Of a stretch of 46,329 nt of DNA, positions 31,922 to 40,662 are shown in pieces. The position numbers and the translations under genes were made by a program. Every line of letters begins with the position of its first letter. The stretch's first letter is position 1. Under the pieces are notes generated by a model. The model worked only from the letters and a program-made list of their open reading frames with translations. It made no database searches and was not told where the DNA came from. The stretch covers positions 59,527 through 105,855 of the forward strand of contig MKST01000011.1 of the NCBI GenBank assembly GCA_001897355.1. The letters are read 5' to 3'. Origin of the DNA: Solirubrobacterales bacterium 67-14 (GTDB taxonomy: Bacteria; Actinomycetota; Thermoleophilia; Solirubrobacterales; 70-9).

Positions 31922-33326
31922 TTCGCAGCGGTCGCTTCGAGGTCAGCTTGAGCCAACGTCGCTCGCTGCCCGAGTGCCAGCCGCTGCCGTCATAGATCTC
32001 GACCGCCAGCAGGATCTGAATCCGCCTGACCCGGGCCAGCCGCTTCCGGGGCTTTCCGAAGACACTGGCCCGGAAGGTGTTGATCCCGGCTTTTGGCGAG
32101 GTCCGAACCACCTTCAGGCGGCCGATCTGGACCAGCCCGGCCGCTTTCTCGACCTTGCTCACCTTGATGCCCACGCGTTTTGCGGCCCTGGCCCGGACCG
32201 AGACGCGCAGCCGCACCGAACAGGCTTGGTCGCAGGTGGCTTTTACGGGCAGCCCCTTGGTCAGGTACTGGCGCAGCGACTTCGACGGATAGGCGAGCCG
32301 GTACTTCATCACCTGGGATTCGCATCGCGGCGCCCCCGAAGGCCGTCGCATGCCGGTCCGGCAGAGGTAGTCGTGCAGCCGCGACGGGGCCGAGGTCATG
32401 ATGCCCTGGACGCCGGAGGCGATCATGTGCCCGTAGGCCTCGTCGTTTTCATAGTCGAAGGAATCGGTCCAGACGTGGACCGCGTATCCCATCGCGGCGA
32501 CGTCCTTCTCCTTGAGCATCTGCGGCGGATCGAGCTCACCGAGCACGTTCGGTACTTGCAAAGCCACCGGGTCGGGGGTGATCGCCGCCCCTCCGGTGAG
32601 GAAGCCGACCATCGAGGCGACACTGGCCGAGACCCCGATCGCCGGGGCCAGCTCGTGGAACTTGGCCAGGGCGTTCTGGTCCAGCGAGGCGACGATGATC
32701 GGCCGGTTCACGTTCTCCTGCCGGTTGAGCACCGCGGCCAGCAGGGTCGCCACCCTGATCGCCTCCGATGACTGGCCCGGCACCGTCTTGATCTCGATGT
32801 TGATCGGAACTCCGGGAAAGGCGGCGAGCACCTCTTCGATGGTCGGGATCCGGAAGTCGTCTGCCGCGAATCCTTCCGGGGGCTGTTTCTCCCCGGTGCG
32901 CACGCCACGGAACGGGTACTGGTCGGCCGGCAGCGAGTGGTCGAACTGCCCGCTGCCCGGACTGAACCAGTAGGCGGCGTCAAGACCCTGGACCTGGTCC
33001 ACGGTCAGGTCGCGGACCTGGGCATCGAGCGGGGTGATCCGCCAGGTGTAGTAGTCGTGCATGACCATCAGGCGCCCGTCCGAGGTGGCATTCACATCCA
33101 TCTCCAGACTGTCCGCACCACGGTCCTCGAGAGCGGTGCGGAAGGCGTAGATGGTGCTCGAAGGCGCTTCCATCTCGCCGCCTTGATGGGCCATGTTGAG
33201 GATCCCCCGCTGGTCGAGCCACGGGTTTTCCGACGGCACCGGCGAGGCAACCGCGGTCCCGCAGCCGAAAACCAGCGCCAAGATCAGCGCCGATACTCCC
33301 GCGACGAGCTTCCTGCCCTCTCCCAT
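31875..33326 (-). CDS. secreted glycerophosphodiester phosphodiesterase-like protein
   Basis: Hydrolyses glycerophosphodiesters outside the membrane. The 483-aa protein has a signal peptide (KLVAGVSALILALVFGCGTAVA), then the GDPD TIM barrel: NMAHQGGEMEAPSSTIYAF with the first catalytic His, DSLEMDVNATSDGRLMVMHDYY with the metal acids and the second His, INIEIKTV, and VHVWTDSFDYENDEAYGHMIASGVQGIMTSAP near residue 310-340. The usual HRG/EN motif is changed to HQG/EAP. The last ~140 residues form a basic beta-rich tail with cysteines (CDQACSVRLRVSV). The start is ATG 33326. Its end lies within the convergent gene's 3' end. Confidence 0.87.
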   Translation of the reverse strand: MGEGRKLVAGVSALILALVFGCGTAVASPVPSENPWLDQRGILNMAHQGGEMEAPSSTIYAFRTALEDRGADSLEMDVNATSDGRLMVMHDYYTWRITPLDAQVRDLTVDQVQGLDAAYWFSPGSGQFDHSLPADQYPFRGVRTGEKQPPEGFAADDFRIPTIEEVLAAFPGVPINIEIKTVPGQSSEAIRVATLLAAVLNRQENVNRPIIVASLDQNALAKFHELAPAIGVSASVASMVGFLTGGAAITPDPVALQVPNVLGELDPPQMLKEKDVAAMGYAVHVWTDSFDYENDEAYGHMIASGVQGIMTSAPSRLHDYLCRTGMRRPSGAPRCESQVMKYRLAYPSKSLRQYLTKGLPVKATCDQACSVRLRVSVRARAAKRVGIKVSKVEKAAGLVQIGRLKVVRTSPKAGINTFRASVFGKPRKRLARVRRIQILLAVEIYDGSGWHSGSERRWLKLTSKRPLRISRAGWPGRRPVPAA

Positions 33327-33345
33327 GGGCCGGATGATCTCAGAT

Positions 33346-34374
33346 TCAGGCCGGGTAGCCGAACTCGGCCTCGACCAGACGGTCGGCCGGGACGGTCTTC
33401 GACTCGTCGAGTGCGTCGGCAAGCGGGGCCAACTCGATCGCGGTCCCCCGGAGCGTGGTCATCATGCCCCACTCCCCTTCGTTTGCCGCCTCGATCGCCC
33501 GGTAGCCGAGCCTGGTCGCGAGCACCCGGTCGAAGGCGGTCGGCGTGCCACCTCGCTGCAGGTGCCCCAGGACCACCGAACGGGTTTCCCGCCCGGTCAC
33601 TTCCCCGATCCGGTCGGCCAGCCAGCCACCGATGCCGCCCAGCCTCACGTTCCCGAAGGCATCCGTGCCTTCGGTCAGGGTGACCTCGGATCCCTGCTTC
33701 GGCACGGCCCCTTCGGAGGCCACGATCAGCGGCGCGACCCCCGCCTCGAAGCAGGCGTCGACGTGGGCACAGACCTCGCCCGGGTCGAACTCTCGCTCCG
33801 GCACCAGGATCAGGTCGGCACCTCCGGCCATGCCGCTGTGCAGGGCGATCCAGCCGGCGTGCCGGCCCATCACTTCCACGACCAGGGCGCGGTGGTGGCT
33901 GGCGCCCGTGGTGCGCAGGCGATCGAGCGCCTCCATGACGATGTTGACCGCCGTGTCGAAGCCGAAGGTGTAGTCGGTGGCACCCAGATCGTTGTCGATC
34001 GTCTTCGGCACCCCGACCACACCGAGTCCCTGTTCAGTGAGCTGGCGGGCCACGCCGAGCGTGTCGTCGCCGCCGATCGCGATCAGCCCGTCGATCCCGG
34101 CCGCGCGGACGTTGCCGATGACCCGTTCCATGCCGCCGTCGTCCGAGTCCGGGTTGGTGCGGGAGGAACCGAGGATGGTGCCGCCCTCGGCGAGGATTCC
34201 CCTCACTTCGTCGACGGTCAACTCCCGGGATTGGTTCTCGAGTGGTCCCTTCCAGCCGTCGAGATAGCCGACGAACTCGTGCCCCCACTCGCGGGTGCCG
34301 CGCAGGACCGCGGCACGGATCACGGCGTTGAGGCCGGGGCAATCACCCCCGCCGGTCAACACCCCGATCCGCAT
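33346..34374 (-). CDS. pfkA: 6-phosphofructokinase, probably PPi-dependent
   Basis: Phosphorylates fructose 6-phosphate. The 342-aa chain has GVLTGGGDCPGLNAVIR at the start, AIGGDDTLGVA at residues 99-109 and PKTIDND at 123-129, plus EVMGRHAGWIAL and LGHLQRGGTPTAFDR. In ATP enzymes residues 104 and 124 (E. coli numbering) are glycine; here they are Asp104 and Lys124, the pair used by pyrophosphate-dependent enzymes. I therefore predict PPi as donor and reversible action, as in some actinomycetes. AAGGAGTAG, which includes the stop codon of the small upstream gene, is the ribosome-binding site. It is transcribed with the small gene and the S55 protease gene. Confidence 0.92.
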   Translation of the reverse strand: MRIGVLTGGGDCPGLNAVIRAAVLRGTREWGHEFVGYLDGWKGPLENQSRELTVDEVRGILAEGGTILGSSRTNPDSDDGGMERVIGNVRAAGIDGLIAIGGDDTLGVARQLTEQGLGVVGVPKTIDNDLGATDYTFGFDTAVNIVMEALDRLRTTGASHHRALVVEVMGRHAGWIALHSGMAGGADLILVPEREFDPGEVCAHVDACFEAGVAPLIVASEGAVPKQGSEVTLTEGTDAFGNVRLGGIGGWLADRIGEVTGRETRSVVLGHLQRGGTPTAFDRVLATRLGYRAIEAANEGEWGMMTTLRGTAIELAPLADALDESKTVPADRLVEAEFGYPA

Positions 34375-34377
34375 GGC

Positions 34378-34563
34378 CTACTCCTTGGAGCGGCTGGGCA
34401 GGGACTCTTTGAGCTTGAGGATCGTCGGGTGGGTGACGTGGATGAAGGCGCCGAGGAAAAGTACCCCGAAGAAGACCAGGCCCGCGACGGGTCCACCCTG
34501 CCCCTGCGAGTACGAAAAGACCGCGAGGGCAATTGCGACGAAGAATGTGACCGGCATCAGCAT
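34378..34563 (-). CDS. small two-helix membrane protein
   Basis: Not recognised. A 61-aa product begins MLMPVTFFVAIALAVFSYSQGQGGPVAGLVFFGVLFLGAF and ends with a basic/acidic tail (LKLKESLPSRSKE), giving two transmembrane helices with a short glycine-rich turn. The ATG at 34563 follows AGGTAGGA and lies 12 bp after the stop of the S55 gene; its stop lies 3 bp before the pfkA start and forms part of pfkA's ribosome-binding site. The packing between two genes and the hydrophobic pattern support a real gene, but the frame is also part of a longer open frame, so it rests on position and composition. Confidence 0.65.
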   Translation of the reverse strand: MLMPVTFFVAIALAVFSYSQGQGGPVAGLVFFGVLFLGAFIHVTHPTILKLKESLPSRSKE

Positions 34564-34574
34564 CGCCGCGAATC

Positions 34575-36455
34575 CTACCTGACCGAGCCGCCGCTCGATC
34601 CGCCGCTCGGAGTCAGACCGATGGGATGATTGGGGGCCGGAAGGAGACGCAATTCGCGGCTGGCGTCTCCGACCAGGATGTCGCCTCCACCACGCAGCGG
34701 GAAGGTGATCACCTTCCGGCTCCAGGGGAGGAGCATCTTCAGCTTCGCCTTCTGGTGGAAGACCTTGCTGATCGCCTCGTCGAGCTCCCGCGGTGACCGG
34801 ATCGACCCCCGCCCCGACCAGATGTCGCCGACGAACCTGAGGTAAGCAGACCGGTCGTTGTCCGAGGCAAAATACGAGCCGTCGGAAAACGAGGGAGAGT
34901 CGAAGGCACCGCTCGCGACCCGGAACTCGATCTTGCCGGCACGTACCGGCCTCACCGAACCCCGGACCTTGACCTTGCGCGGAACCTTCACCTTGAGCAG
35001 CTGCCGGTATCGCTTGCCCTCCTCGTCGGCACTGATCATGCGCAGACGGGCAGTCTGCCCCACCCGGACCTTCCCGACCGGCCTCAGGCTGAGGATGTTC
35101 CTCAGGCCCGCACCTGTCTCGAGGGTCAGGTCCACGGTCAGTGCACCGGCGTACAAGGTCTTGTACTTCACCTGGGTCAACAGACCACCCAAGCCGCCGA
35201 CCAGGAAATCGGTCGGGGTCGCGGCGCCGGTCGGCACCCCGAGCATCGAGTACAGCCAGGCCGGGCCGCTCATCGCCACGCGGCTGCAGGCTTTCACCTC
35301 GCGGTTGGCTCCGATGATCCGCTGCTTCATGCATATCCGGCCGTTCTGGAGGGTCGGCTGACCGCCGCGGCTGAACTGGGCCTGCACCGCCATCCCGATC
35401 GCCGCCTCGCTGGTGAAACTGATTCCCACCGGCGATCCCCCGGGGAGTTCGTCCTCGCGGGATACGTGGGAAGTGAGCGATGTGCTCTCGCCGTCGAACT
35501 CGAGGTTCACCTTGACCGGGATCGTGGGTGCCTGAAGGCCGAAGCGTCCTGAAACTGCGTAGGGGCCGTCGTAGAGCACCGAGCCGAGTTGCGTGCTGGT
35601 CGGTGCGCCGAGCTTGAAGGACGGGGCGACGCCCCAGGCCGAACCGACCACGTCGTACACGTACGCGCCTGAGAACGAGAGTGAGCGTTGACCCGACAGA
35701 TCGAGCGGATGGCCGCAGCCCCAGAAGTCGTCTCCGTCGCGGTAGCTGATCGTGCACATCGCGCTGATCCCGACCGCACCGTAGGTGTAGTTCATGGCGA
35801 ACGAGCCACCAGGAGCCAGATCTGCCGATTCGGCGGGGAGGTCGGCGGCAACATGGTTGGAGAAGACGACCGACGTGAAACCCCGGTCCTCGAGACGCTT
35901 CCGGAACGCGTTCCTCGACTGCTGCGGCACGCCGGTCACGGTGAGCGGAGCGGTCAACGGATCGAGCTTCCGGCCCTTGTAGGTCGGGACCGCAGCACGG
36001 CTGCTCGCTGCGCGGGCCGAAGGCTGCCCTTCGAGCATGTCCGTGATCGGCGTCGCGAAACCCTTCGGGCCGATACCTGGGTATCCGTAGGAAATGGCCC
36101 CGACCACCTTGTCCTGACCACCGATGCTGCAGAGGATGGGCGAGCCTGACATCCCTTCGGCGACCCCGACCTCGGCCACGTCCGGATCGATGATCTCGAA
36201 GTAGATCAGGTCGCCGAAGCCCGCCACGCCGGTGCCGACGACGTCGAGGATCTTCACCTCGAAGGAGCTGATCTCGGTGCCTTTCAGCACGGTCCGGGCC
36301 TGGCAGACGTCCCCGGGCGTGACCTCGCTCAACGGAGCCGTGGGCAGCGGGTCTCCCGGCGCCGCGGAAGCACATGTAACGGTCCCGAACAGGATCGCCA
36401 CGGTCAACGCCAGTACCCCCACCAGCGGATTCCTTCCGCGCATCAGTTTGTTCAT
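34575..36455 (-). CDS. secreted S55 (SpoIVB-like) serine peptidase family protein
   Basis: A 626-aa exported protein with signal peptide ending near CASAA-PGD (about residue 32). The SpoIVB-type region runs from about residue 45: VTPGDVCQARTVLKGTEISSFEVKILDVVG, then AEGMSGSPIL at 100-108 with the candidate catalytic serine, VVGAISYGYPGIGPKGFATPITDML after it, and later WGCGHPLDLSG with a candidate histidine at 249. The remaining ~370 residues have beta-rich segments of unknown fold and a Gly/Ser-rich end. Spores are not expected in this group; such proteins may act in the envelope. It starts 17 bp after trpA and carries its own TAGGGT -10 6 nt before the ATG. Confidence 0.75.
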   Translation of the reverse strand: MNKLMRGRNPLVGVLALTVAILFGTVTCASAAPGDPLPTAPLSEVTPGDVCQARTVLKGTEISSFEVKILDVVGTGVAGFGDLIYFEIIDPDVAEVGVAEGMSGSPILCSIGGQDKVVGAISYGYPGIGPKGFATPITDMLEGQPSARAASSRAAVPTYKGRKLDPLTAPLTVTGVPQQSRNAFRKRLEDRGFTSVVFSNHVAADLPAESADLAPGGSFAMNYTYGAVGISAMCTISYRDGDDFWGCGHPLDLSGQRSLSFSGAYVYDVVGSAWGVAPSFKLGAPTSTQLGSVLYDGPYAVSGRFGLQAPTIPVKVNLEFDGESTSLTSHVSREDELPGGSPVGISFTSEAAIGMAVQAQFSRGGQPTLQNGRICMKQRIIGANREVKACSRVAMSGPAWLYSMLGVPTGAATPTDFLVGGLGGLLTQVKYKTLYAGALTVDLTLETGAGLRNILSLRPVGKVRVGQTARLRMISADEEGKRYRQLLKVKVPRKVKVRGSVRPVRAGKIEFRVASGAFDSPSFSDGSYFASDNDRSAYLRFVGDIWSGRGSIRSPRELDEAISKVFHQKAKLKMLLPWSRKVITFPLRGGGDILVGDASRELRLLPAPNHPIGLTPSGGSSGGSVR

Positions 36456-36461
36456 GCGGTA

Positions 36462-36467
36462 ACCCTA
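36462..36467 (-). promoter_or_regulatory. leaderless -10 (TAGGGT) for the S55 gene
   Basis: TAGGGT on the minus strand ends 6 nt before the ATG at 36455 and lies in the 17-bp gap after trpA. Confidence 0.55.
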
Positions 36468-36472
36468 GGGGT

Positions 36473-37321
36473 TCAGGTGACGGTCCGCGACGAGGCCGCT
36501 TCTACAGCCAACGCCGCCGCCGTCTCCGTCATGAACGATCCGACCGCCTCCGCCACGCCGCCCGGTTCGGCATCGCCCGCGATGCGGACCAGCCTCGACC
36601 CGATGATCACGCCGTCGGCGATCTGACCCACCGTGGCCGCCTGCTCGGGAGATCCGATCCCGAAACCGACCGCGACCGGGACCTCTGACTTCGACTCGAC
36701 GCCCTCGACCAGCTCCTTCAGGTCGGCCGCGACCTCGGACCGCTCGCCGGTGGTGCCGACGCTGGAGACCAGATACACGAAACCGGTCGCTACCCGGCAG
36801 ATCTCGTCCCGTCGTTCGGGCAAGGTGGTCGGCGCGACCAGCGGCACCACGGCCAGCCCGGCCGCGTCCATCGCGGCCCGGATCGACTCGTCCTCGCCGA
36901 ACGGCAGGTCGGGCACGATCACGCCGCAGGCACCGGCCTCCGCCGCTCGGGCCGCGAACGCCTCCGGACCGGCCCCGCCGAGGATCGAGTTGGTGTAGAC
37001 CATCAGCACGACCGGCACCCGGTCGGCCACCTCGCGGCAGATCGCGAGCACGTCACCGAGTTTGGTCCCGGCTTCCAGTGCCTGGACCGCGGCCGCGTGG
37101 ATCACCGGGCCGTCAGCCAGGGGATCGGAGAACGGCACCCCAAGCTCAATCAGGTCGGCTCCATTCTCTACGTAGGAGCGAGCCACGGCCAGTGAGGATT
37201 CACGGTCGGGGAAACCACCCATCATGTAGGGCATGAGCGCCGCGCGGCCTTCACCGCGGGCGACCGCGAAGGCGGCGGCGATCCGCTCGGTCCCCGTGTT
37301 CGTCCGGCCGTCGGCACTCAC
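36473..37321 (-). CDS. trpA: tryptophan synthase alpha subunit
   Basis: Cleaves indole-glycerol phosphate to indole and glyceraldehyde 3-phosphate. The 282-aa TIM barrel shows [14 protein letters not shown], the catalytic Glu in [19 protein letters not shown], the catalytic Asp in [11 protein letters not shown], and [13 protein letters not shown] with [13 protein letters not shown]. The start at 37321 overlaps trpB's stop by 4 bp. Last gene of trpFBA. Confidence 0.97.
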   Translation of the reverse strand: MSADGRTNTGTERIAAAFAVARGEGRAALMPYMMGGFPDRESSLAVARSYVENGADLIELGVPFSDPLADGPVIHAAAVQALEAGTKLGDVLAICREVADRVPVVLMVYTNSILGGAGPEAFAARAAEAGACGVIVPDLPFGEDESIRAAMDAAGLAVVPLVAPTTLPERRDEICRVATGFVYLVSSVGTTGERSEVAADLKELVEGVESKSEVPVAVGFGIGSPEQAATVGQIADGVIIGSRLVRIAGDAEPGGVAEAVGSFMTETAAALAVEAASSRTVT

Positions 37322-38526
37322 TGGATGTCCTCCATGCCGAGCACCTCGGCCAGGTCCTTGTCCCCTCGGCCGGACAGGCAGAGCACGTCGTAGCCGCCGT
37401 CGCCCTCGCCGACCCGGCCCTCGCCGAGCAGCCAGGCGATCGCGTGGGAGGACTCGAGCGCCGGGATGATCCCTTCCAGCCGGCTCAGACGCCGGAAGGC
37501 GGCCAGCGCGTCCTTGTCACTCACCGCGACGTAGCGGGCCCGGCCGATGTCGCGCAGATGAGCGTGCTCGGGGCCGGTGCCCGGATAGTCGAGACCGGCC
37601 GAGACCGAGTGCGCCTCGAGGATCTGGCCTTCCTCGTCGGTCAGCACCGCCGAGAGCGAGCCGTGCAGGACCGAGGTGTTGCCGGCGGTCAGCGATGCCC
37701 CGTGCTTGTCGGTGTCGAGGCCGAGGCCGGCCGCCTCGACGCCGATCAGCTCGACCTCTTCGTCGGGGACGAAGGCGGTGAAGGTCCCGATCGCGTTCGA
37801 ACCGCCGCCCACGCAGGCGATGACCCTGGCCGGCAGGACCCCTTCGGCCTGTAGCGCCTGGTCGCGGGCTTCGTCGCCGATCACCCGCTGAAGGTCCCTG
37901 ACCAGCTCCGGGAACGGTGCCGGGCCGACCGCGGAGCCGATGATGTAGTGGGTGTCGGCCACGTTGGTGACCCAGTCGCGGATCGCCGCGCTGACCGCCT
38001 CCTTGAGGGTGCGGGCTCCAGCCTCGACCGGCACCACCTCGGCTCCGAGCAGCTTCATCCGCTCCACGTTCGGCTGCTGGCGGCGGATGTCCTCGCTGCC
38101 CATGTAGACGATGCACTCGAGGTCGAGCAAGGCGCAGGCGGTGGCGCTGGCCACCCCGTGCTGACCCGCACCGGTCTCGGCGATGATCCGTGGCTTGCCC
38201 ATCCGCTTGGCCAGCAGGGCCTGGCCGATCGCGTTGTTGATCTTGTGGGCGCCGGTGTGGTTCAGGTCCTCGCGCTTCAGGTACACCTTGCGGCCGGCTT
38301 CCTCGCTGAGGCGGGATGCCAGGTAAAGGGGGCTGGGCCGGCCGACGTAGTCGCGCAGCAGCACCTGGAAGCGTTCAGTGAAGTCGGGATCCTCACGTGC
38401 CTCGGCCCAGGCCAGGGTCAGCTCGTCGAGGGCCGGGATCAGCGTCTCCGGCACGTAGCGGCCGCCGTAGGGCCCGAAGCGGCCCGGCAGCTCGCCGGCG
38501 GTCGATTCGGCGACGTTGCGGCTCAT
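37318..38526 (-). CDS. trpB: tryptophan synthase beta subunit
   Basis: Joins indole and serine by PLP chemistry, in complex with TrpA. The 402-aa chain starts [22 protein letters not shown] and carries the PLP lysine in [36 protein letters not shown], the phosphate-binding [10 protein letters not shown] and LSGRGDKDL near the end. It overlaps trpF and trpA by 4 bp each (ATGA). Confidence 0.98.
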   Translation of the reverse strand: MSRNVAESTAGELPGRFGPYGGRYVPETLIPALDELTLAWAEAREDPDFTERFQVLLRDYVGRPSPLYLASRLSEEAGRKVYLKREDLNHTGAHKINNAIGQALLAKRMGKPRIIAETGAGQHGVASATACALLDLECIVYMGSEDIRRQQPNVERMKLLGAEVVPVEAGARTLKEAVSAAIRDWVTNVADTHYIIGSAVGPAPFPELVRDLQRVIGDEARDQALQAEGVLPARVIACVGGGSNAIGTFTAFVPDEEVELIGVEAAGLGLDTDKHGASLTAGNTSVLHGSLSAVLTDEEGQILEAHSVSAGLDYPGTGPEHAHLRDIGRARYVAVSDKDALAAFRRLSRLEGIIPALESSHAIAWLLGEGRVGEGDGGYDVLCLSGRGDKDLAEVLGMEDIQ

Positions 38527-39161
38527 GCGCCGGCCACCGGGGTGTAGCGGGCCGCCTGAAAGAAGCTGGCCAGTTTGCCGTGGTCCTTGATCCCCGGTTC
38601 CTTCTCGACCCCGGAGGCGACGTCAACCGCGTCGGGCCGCACGATCCGGATCGCCTCGGTCACGTTGTCCGGGGTCAGGCCGCCGGCCAGGATGGTCGGG
38701 ATCGCCGAGTGGTAGTTAGCCAGCAGCTCCCAGTCGAAGGCTTCGCCCGTGCCGCCGTAGACGCCCTTGCGGCCCTTGTCGAAGAGGTGGAAATCGGTGA
38801 AGCGGTAGGCGGTGCTGGCCCGCACATCGGCATGGGTGGCGATGTGGAAGGCCTTGATCACCTTGAGGCCGGTGCGGCGGTTCACCTCGGTGCAGAAGTT
38901 CGAGCCCTCGTTGCCACTCAGTTGGACCATGGTCAGCTGGGCGTTCTCCGCGGCCTGGACCACCCTTTCGATGGTCGGGTTCACGAACACGCCCACCACT
39001 TCGCAACGGCGGCGGAACTCCTCACCGATCCCGGCCGCGACCGAAGCCTTGACGAAGCGCGGGCTCTCCTTGTGGTGGATCAGCCCGATCGCCCAGGCAC
39101 CGTGCTCCACAGCGGCCTCGGCGTCGTCTCGATTGGTTATCCCGCAGATCTTTACCTTCAC
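38523..39161 (-). CDS. trpF: phosphoribosylanthranilate isomerase
   Basis: Isomerises phosphoribosylanthranilate to the carboxyphenylamino-deoxyribulose phosphate. The 212-aa TIM barrel starts [17 protein letters not shown] with the catalytic Cys; [26 protein letters not shown] near the end has the catalytic Asp, and [15 protein letters not shown] binds phosphate. I choose GTG 39161: it gives the normal family N-terminus, and TACCCT ends 6 nt before it. A GTG at 39179 would add 6 residues. TrpF is a separate gene, not fused to TrpC. Confidence 0.94.
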   Translation of the reverse strand: MKVKICGITNRDDAEAAVEHGAWAIGLIHHKESPRFVKASVAAGIGEEFRRRCEVVGVFVNPTIERVVQAAENAQLTMVQLSGNEGSNFCTEVNRRTGLKVIKAFHIATHADVRASTAYRFTDFHLFDKGRKGVYGGTGEAFDWELLANYHSAIPTILAGGLTPDNVTEAIRIVRPDAVDVASGVEKEPGIKDHGKLASFFQAARYTPVAGA

Positions 39162-39167
39162 CAGCCA

Positions 39168-39173
39168 AGGGTA
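39168..39173 (-). promoter_or_regulatory. leaderless -10 (TACCCT) for trpFBA
   Basis: TACCCT on the minus strand ends 6 nt before the GTG at 39161. It supports that start and a separate promoter for trpFBA downstream of the htrA terminator. Confidence 0.5.
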
Positions 39174-39227
39174 TGACACCTAACCATCCGGCGGTCATTT
39201 CGACTTCCACCCGGCCATGGAAACGCA

Positions 39228-39255
39228 GACGGGCCGCCAACATCGGCGGCCCGTC
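39228..39255 (-). terminator. intrinsic terminator after the htrA-type gene
   Basis: GACGGGCCGCC and GGCGGCCCGTC form a perfect 11-bp stem with a 6-nt loop, 27 bp past the stop at 39283; the minus strand continues TGCGTTTCC. It would end the htrA transcript before trpF. Confidence 0.75.
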
Positions 39256-39282
39256 GGGCAGGGAGTGGGACTGCGTCGGGAG

Positions 39283-40545
39283 TTACTGGCCGAAGCCGGG
39301 CAGCTCCTGCTGTCCCTGGCTGGAGGAAGTCGAGTCGGAACTGGAGTCGTCGGGACGTTTGCCCAGGGTCACCGTGACGGTCTTCGTCTCGCCGTCGCGC
39401 TGGACCTCGAGTTCCATCTTGTCGCCGACCTTGGCGTCGTTGACCGCGGCGATCAGATCTTCCATCGAAGCCAGATCCTTGCCGTCGACCTTCGTGATCA
39501 GGTCACCGCCGGCCATCACACGCTGGCCCTGGATCGAAACTGCGGTGTCGCCGGCCTGGATGCCGGCCTTGGCCGCGGGCCCGTCCTTCGGCGCTTCCTG
39601 GACCAGGACGCCCTGGTCGGTGCCGAGGTTCAGTGCGTCGGCGAGCTGGGAGTTGATCGTCGCGCCGCTGATGCCGAGGTAGGCGTGCTCGACCGTGCCG
39701 CCGTCCTTCAACTGGTCGACTACGTCCTTGACGGTGTTGCTCGGAATGGCGAAGCCGATGCCGACGTTGCCGCTGGTGCTGGAGCCGCTGCCGGTGGCGA
39801 TCTGGGAGTTCACCCCGATCACGTTGCCGTCGGCGTCGATCAGGGGACCGCCCGAGTTGCCGGGGTTGATCGCGGCGTCGGTCTGGATCACGTTTGAAAT
39901 CGCGTACTGGTTGAGGCTGGAGATCTCGCGCTGGAGGGCGGAGACGATGCCGGTGGTGACCGTCCGGTCGAGGCCGAAGGGGTTGCCAATCGCGACCACG
40001 GGGTCCCCGACCTTGACGTTCGAGGAGTCACCCAGCGTGAGCGGTTTCATCTCGCTCTCCGGGGCGTCCACCTTGAGCAGCGCCAGGTCGGTCGAGGGGT
40101 CGGTGCCGACCACGGTCGCGTCATAGACCGCGTCCGAATCGCCGAGCGTGACGGTGATCTTCTTCGCGCCTTCGATCACATGGTTGTTGGTGACCATGTG
40201 GCCGTCGGTGTCGATCAGGAAGCCCGAACCGGTCGCGGTGCTCGTGCCCTGCTGCTGGCCGAACGGGTCGAAGGGACTGCTCGACTGGGTCGTGATGCCC
40301 GAGGCGGTGATGAAGCCGACGCCGTCGCTGTCACGGTTGTAGATCTGGTTGACGGCGTTCGTGTCGCTCTTGCTCGAGGCCGGCGTGGTCGTCGCGGTCA
40401 GCGACTGGACGGTCGTCTCGGTCTTGCCGATCCAACCGGCGGCGATCGCGATGAAGCCGGCCACGGCGACGACGAGGCCACCGGTCAGGGCGGCCAGGAA
40501 CACGGAGCGCAAGGAGCGCTTGGGGGCATCGGAAGTCTGGTTCAT
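39283..40545 (-). CDS. htrA: membrane-anchored HtrA/DegP-type serine protease with PDZ domain
   Basis: Degrades or refolds damaged extracytoplasmic proteins. The 420-aa protein has a cytoplasmic basic N-terminus, one membrane helix at about residues 13-38, a Ser/Thr-rich linker with a Gln/Phe-rich patch (FDPFGQQQG), then the S1C trypsin-like domain with His122 (VTNNHVIEG), Asp153 (STDLALLKV) and Ser231 (NPGNSGGPL), and a PDZ domain at about 290-385 (GVLVQEAPKDGPAAKAGIQAGDTAVSI). The Ser/Gln-rich C-terminus ends GFGQ. ATG 40545 has no Shine-Dalgarno sequence; an in-frame TTG lies 12 nt upstream. The gene splits the trp genes but has its own terminator. Confidence 0.93.
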   Translation of the reverse strand: MNQTSDAPKRSLRSVFLAALTGGLVVAVAGFIAIAAGWIGKTETTVQSLTATTTPASSKSDTNAVNQIYNRDSDGVGFITASGITTQSSSPFDPFGQQQGTSTATGSGFLIDTDGHMVTNNHVIEGAKKITVTLGDSDAVYDATVVGTDPSTDLALLKVDAPESEMKPLTLGDSSNVKVGDPVVAIGNPFGLDRTVTTGIVSALQREISSLNQYAISNVIQTDAAINPGNSGGPLIDADGNVIGVNSQIATGSGSSTSGNVGIGFAIPSNTVKDVVDQLKDGGTVEHAYLGISGATINSQLADALNLGTDQGVLVQEAPKDGPAAKAGIQAGDTAVSIQGQRVMAGGDLITKVDGKDLASMEDLIAAVNDAKVGDKMELEVQRDGETKTVTVTLGKRPDDSSSDSTSSSQGQQELPGFGQ

Positions 40546-40570
40546 GACGGGAATCAAAAAACACCGTCAT
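40544..40570 (-). promoter_or_regulatory. inverted repeat over the htrA start codon
   Basis: ATGACGG at 40544-40550 (plus strand) is the exact reverse complement of CCGTCAT at 40564-40570, with a T-rich 13-nt loop on the minus strand. One arm includes two bases of the start codon. It could be an operator or an mRNA hairpin that hides the start. Confidence 0.4.
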
Positions 40571-40576
40571 TGACCA

Positions 40577-40605
40577 TTCCTAAGCCAAAAAATAAGGTTT
40601 CCTAA
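40577..40605 (-). repeat. two TTAGGAA direct repeats upstream of htrA
   Basis: TTAGGAA occurs twice on the minus strand (40605-40599 and 40583-40577), 22 bp apart, about two turns of the helix, 32 bp and more upstream of the start codon. The spacing suits a response-regulator or similar dimer site; the regulator is unknown. Confidence 0.35.
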
Positions 40606-40662
40606 ACTGAGAATACCCTGGGAATCCAGACCCCGGCCACGCAACGCAGCCTTCGTGGTTAC

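Noticed and set aside
31530..32771. 413-codon plus-strand frame across the TIGR01777 and GDPD genes
   Set aside because: It starts within one real gene in another frame and continues antisense to the next; composition is typical of a shadow frame.
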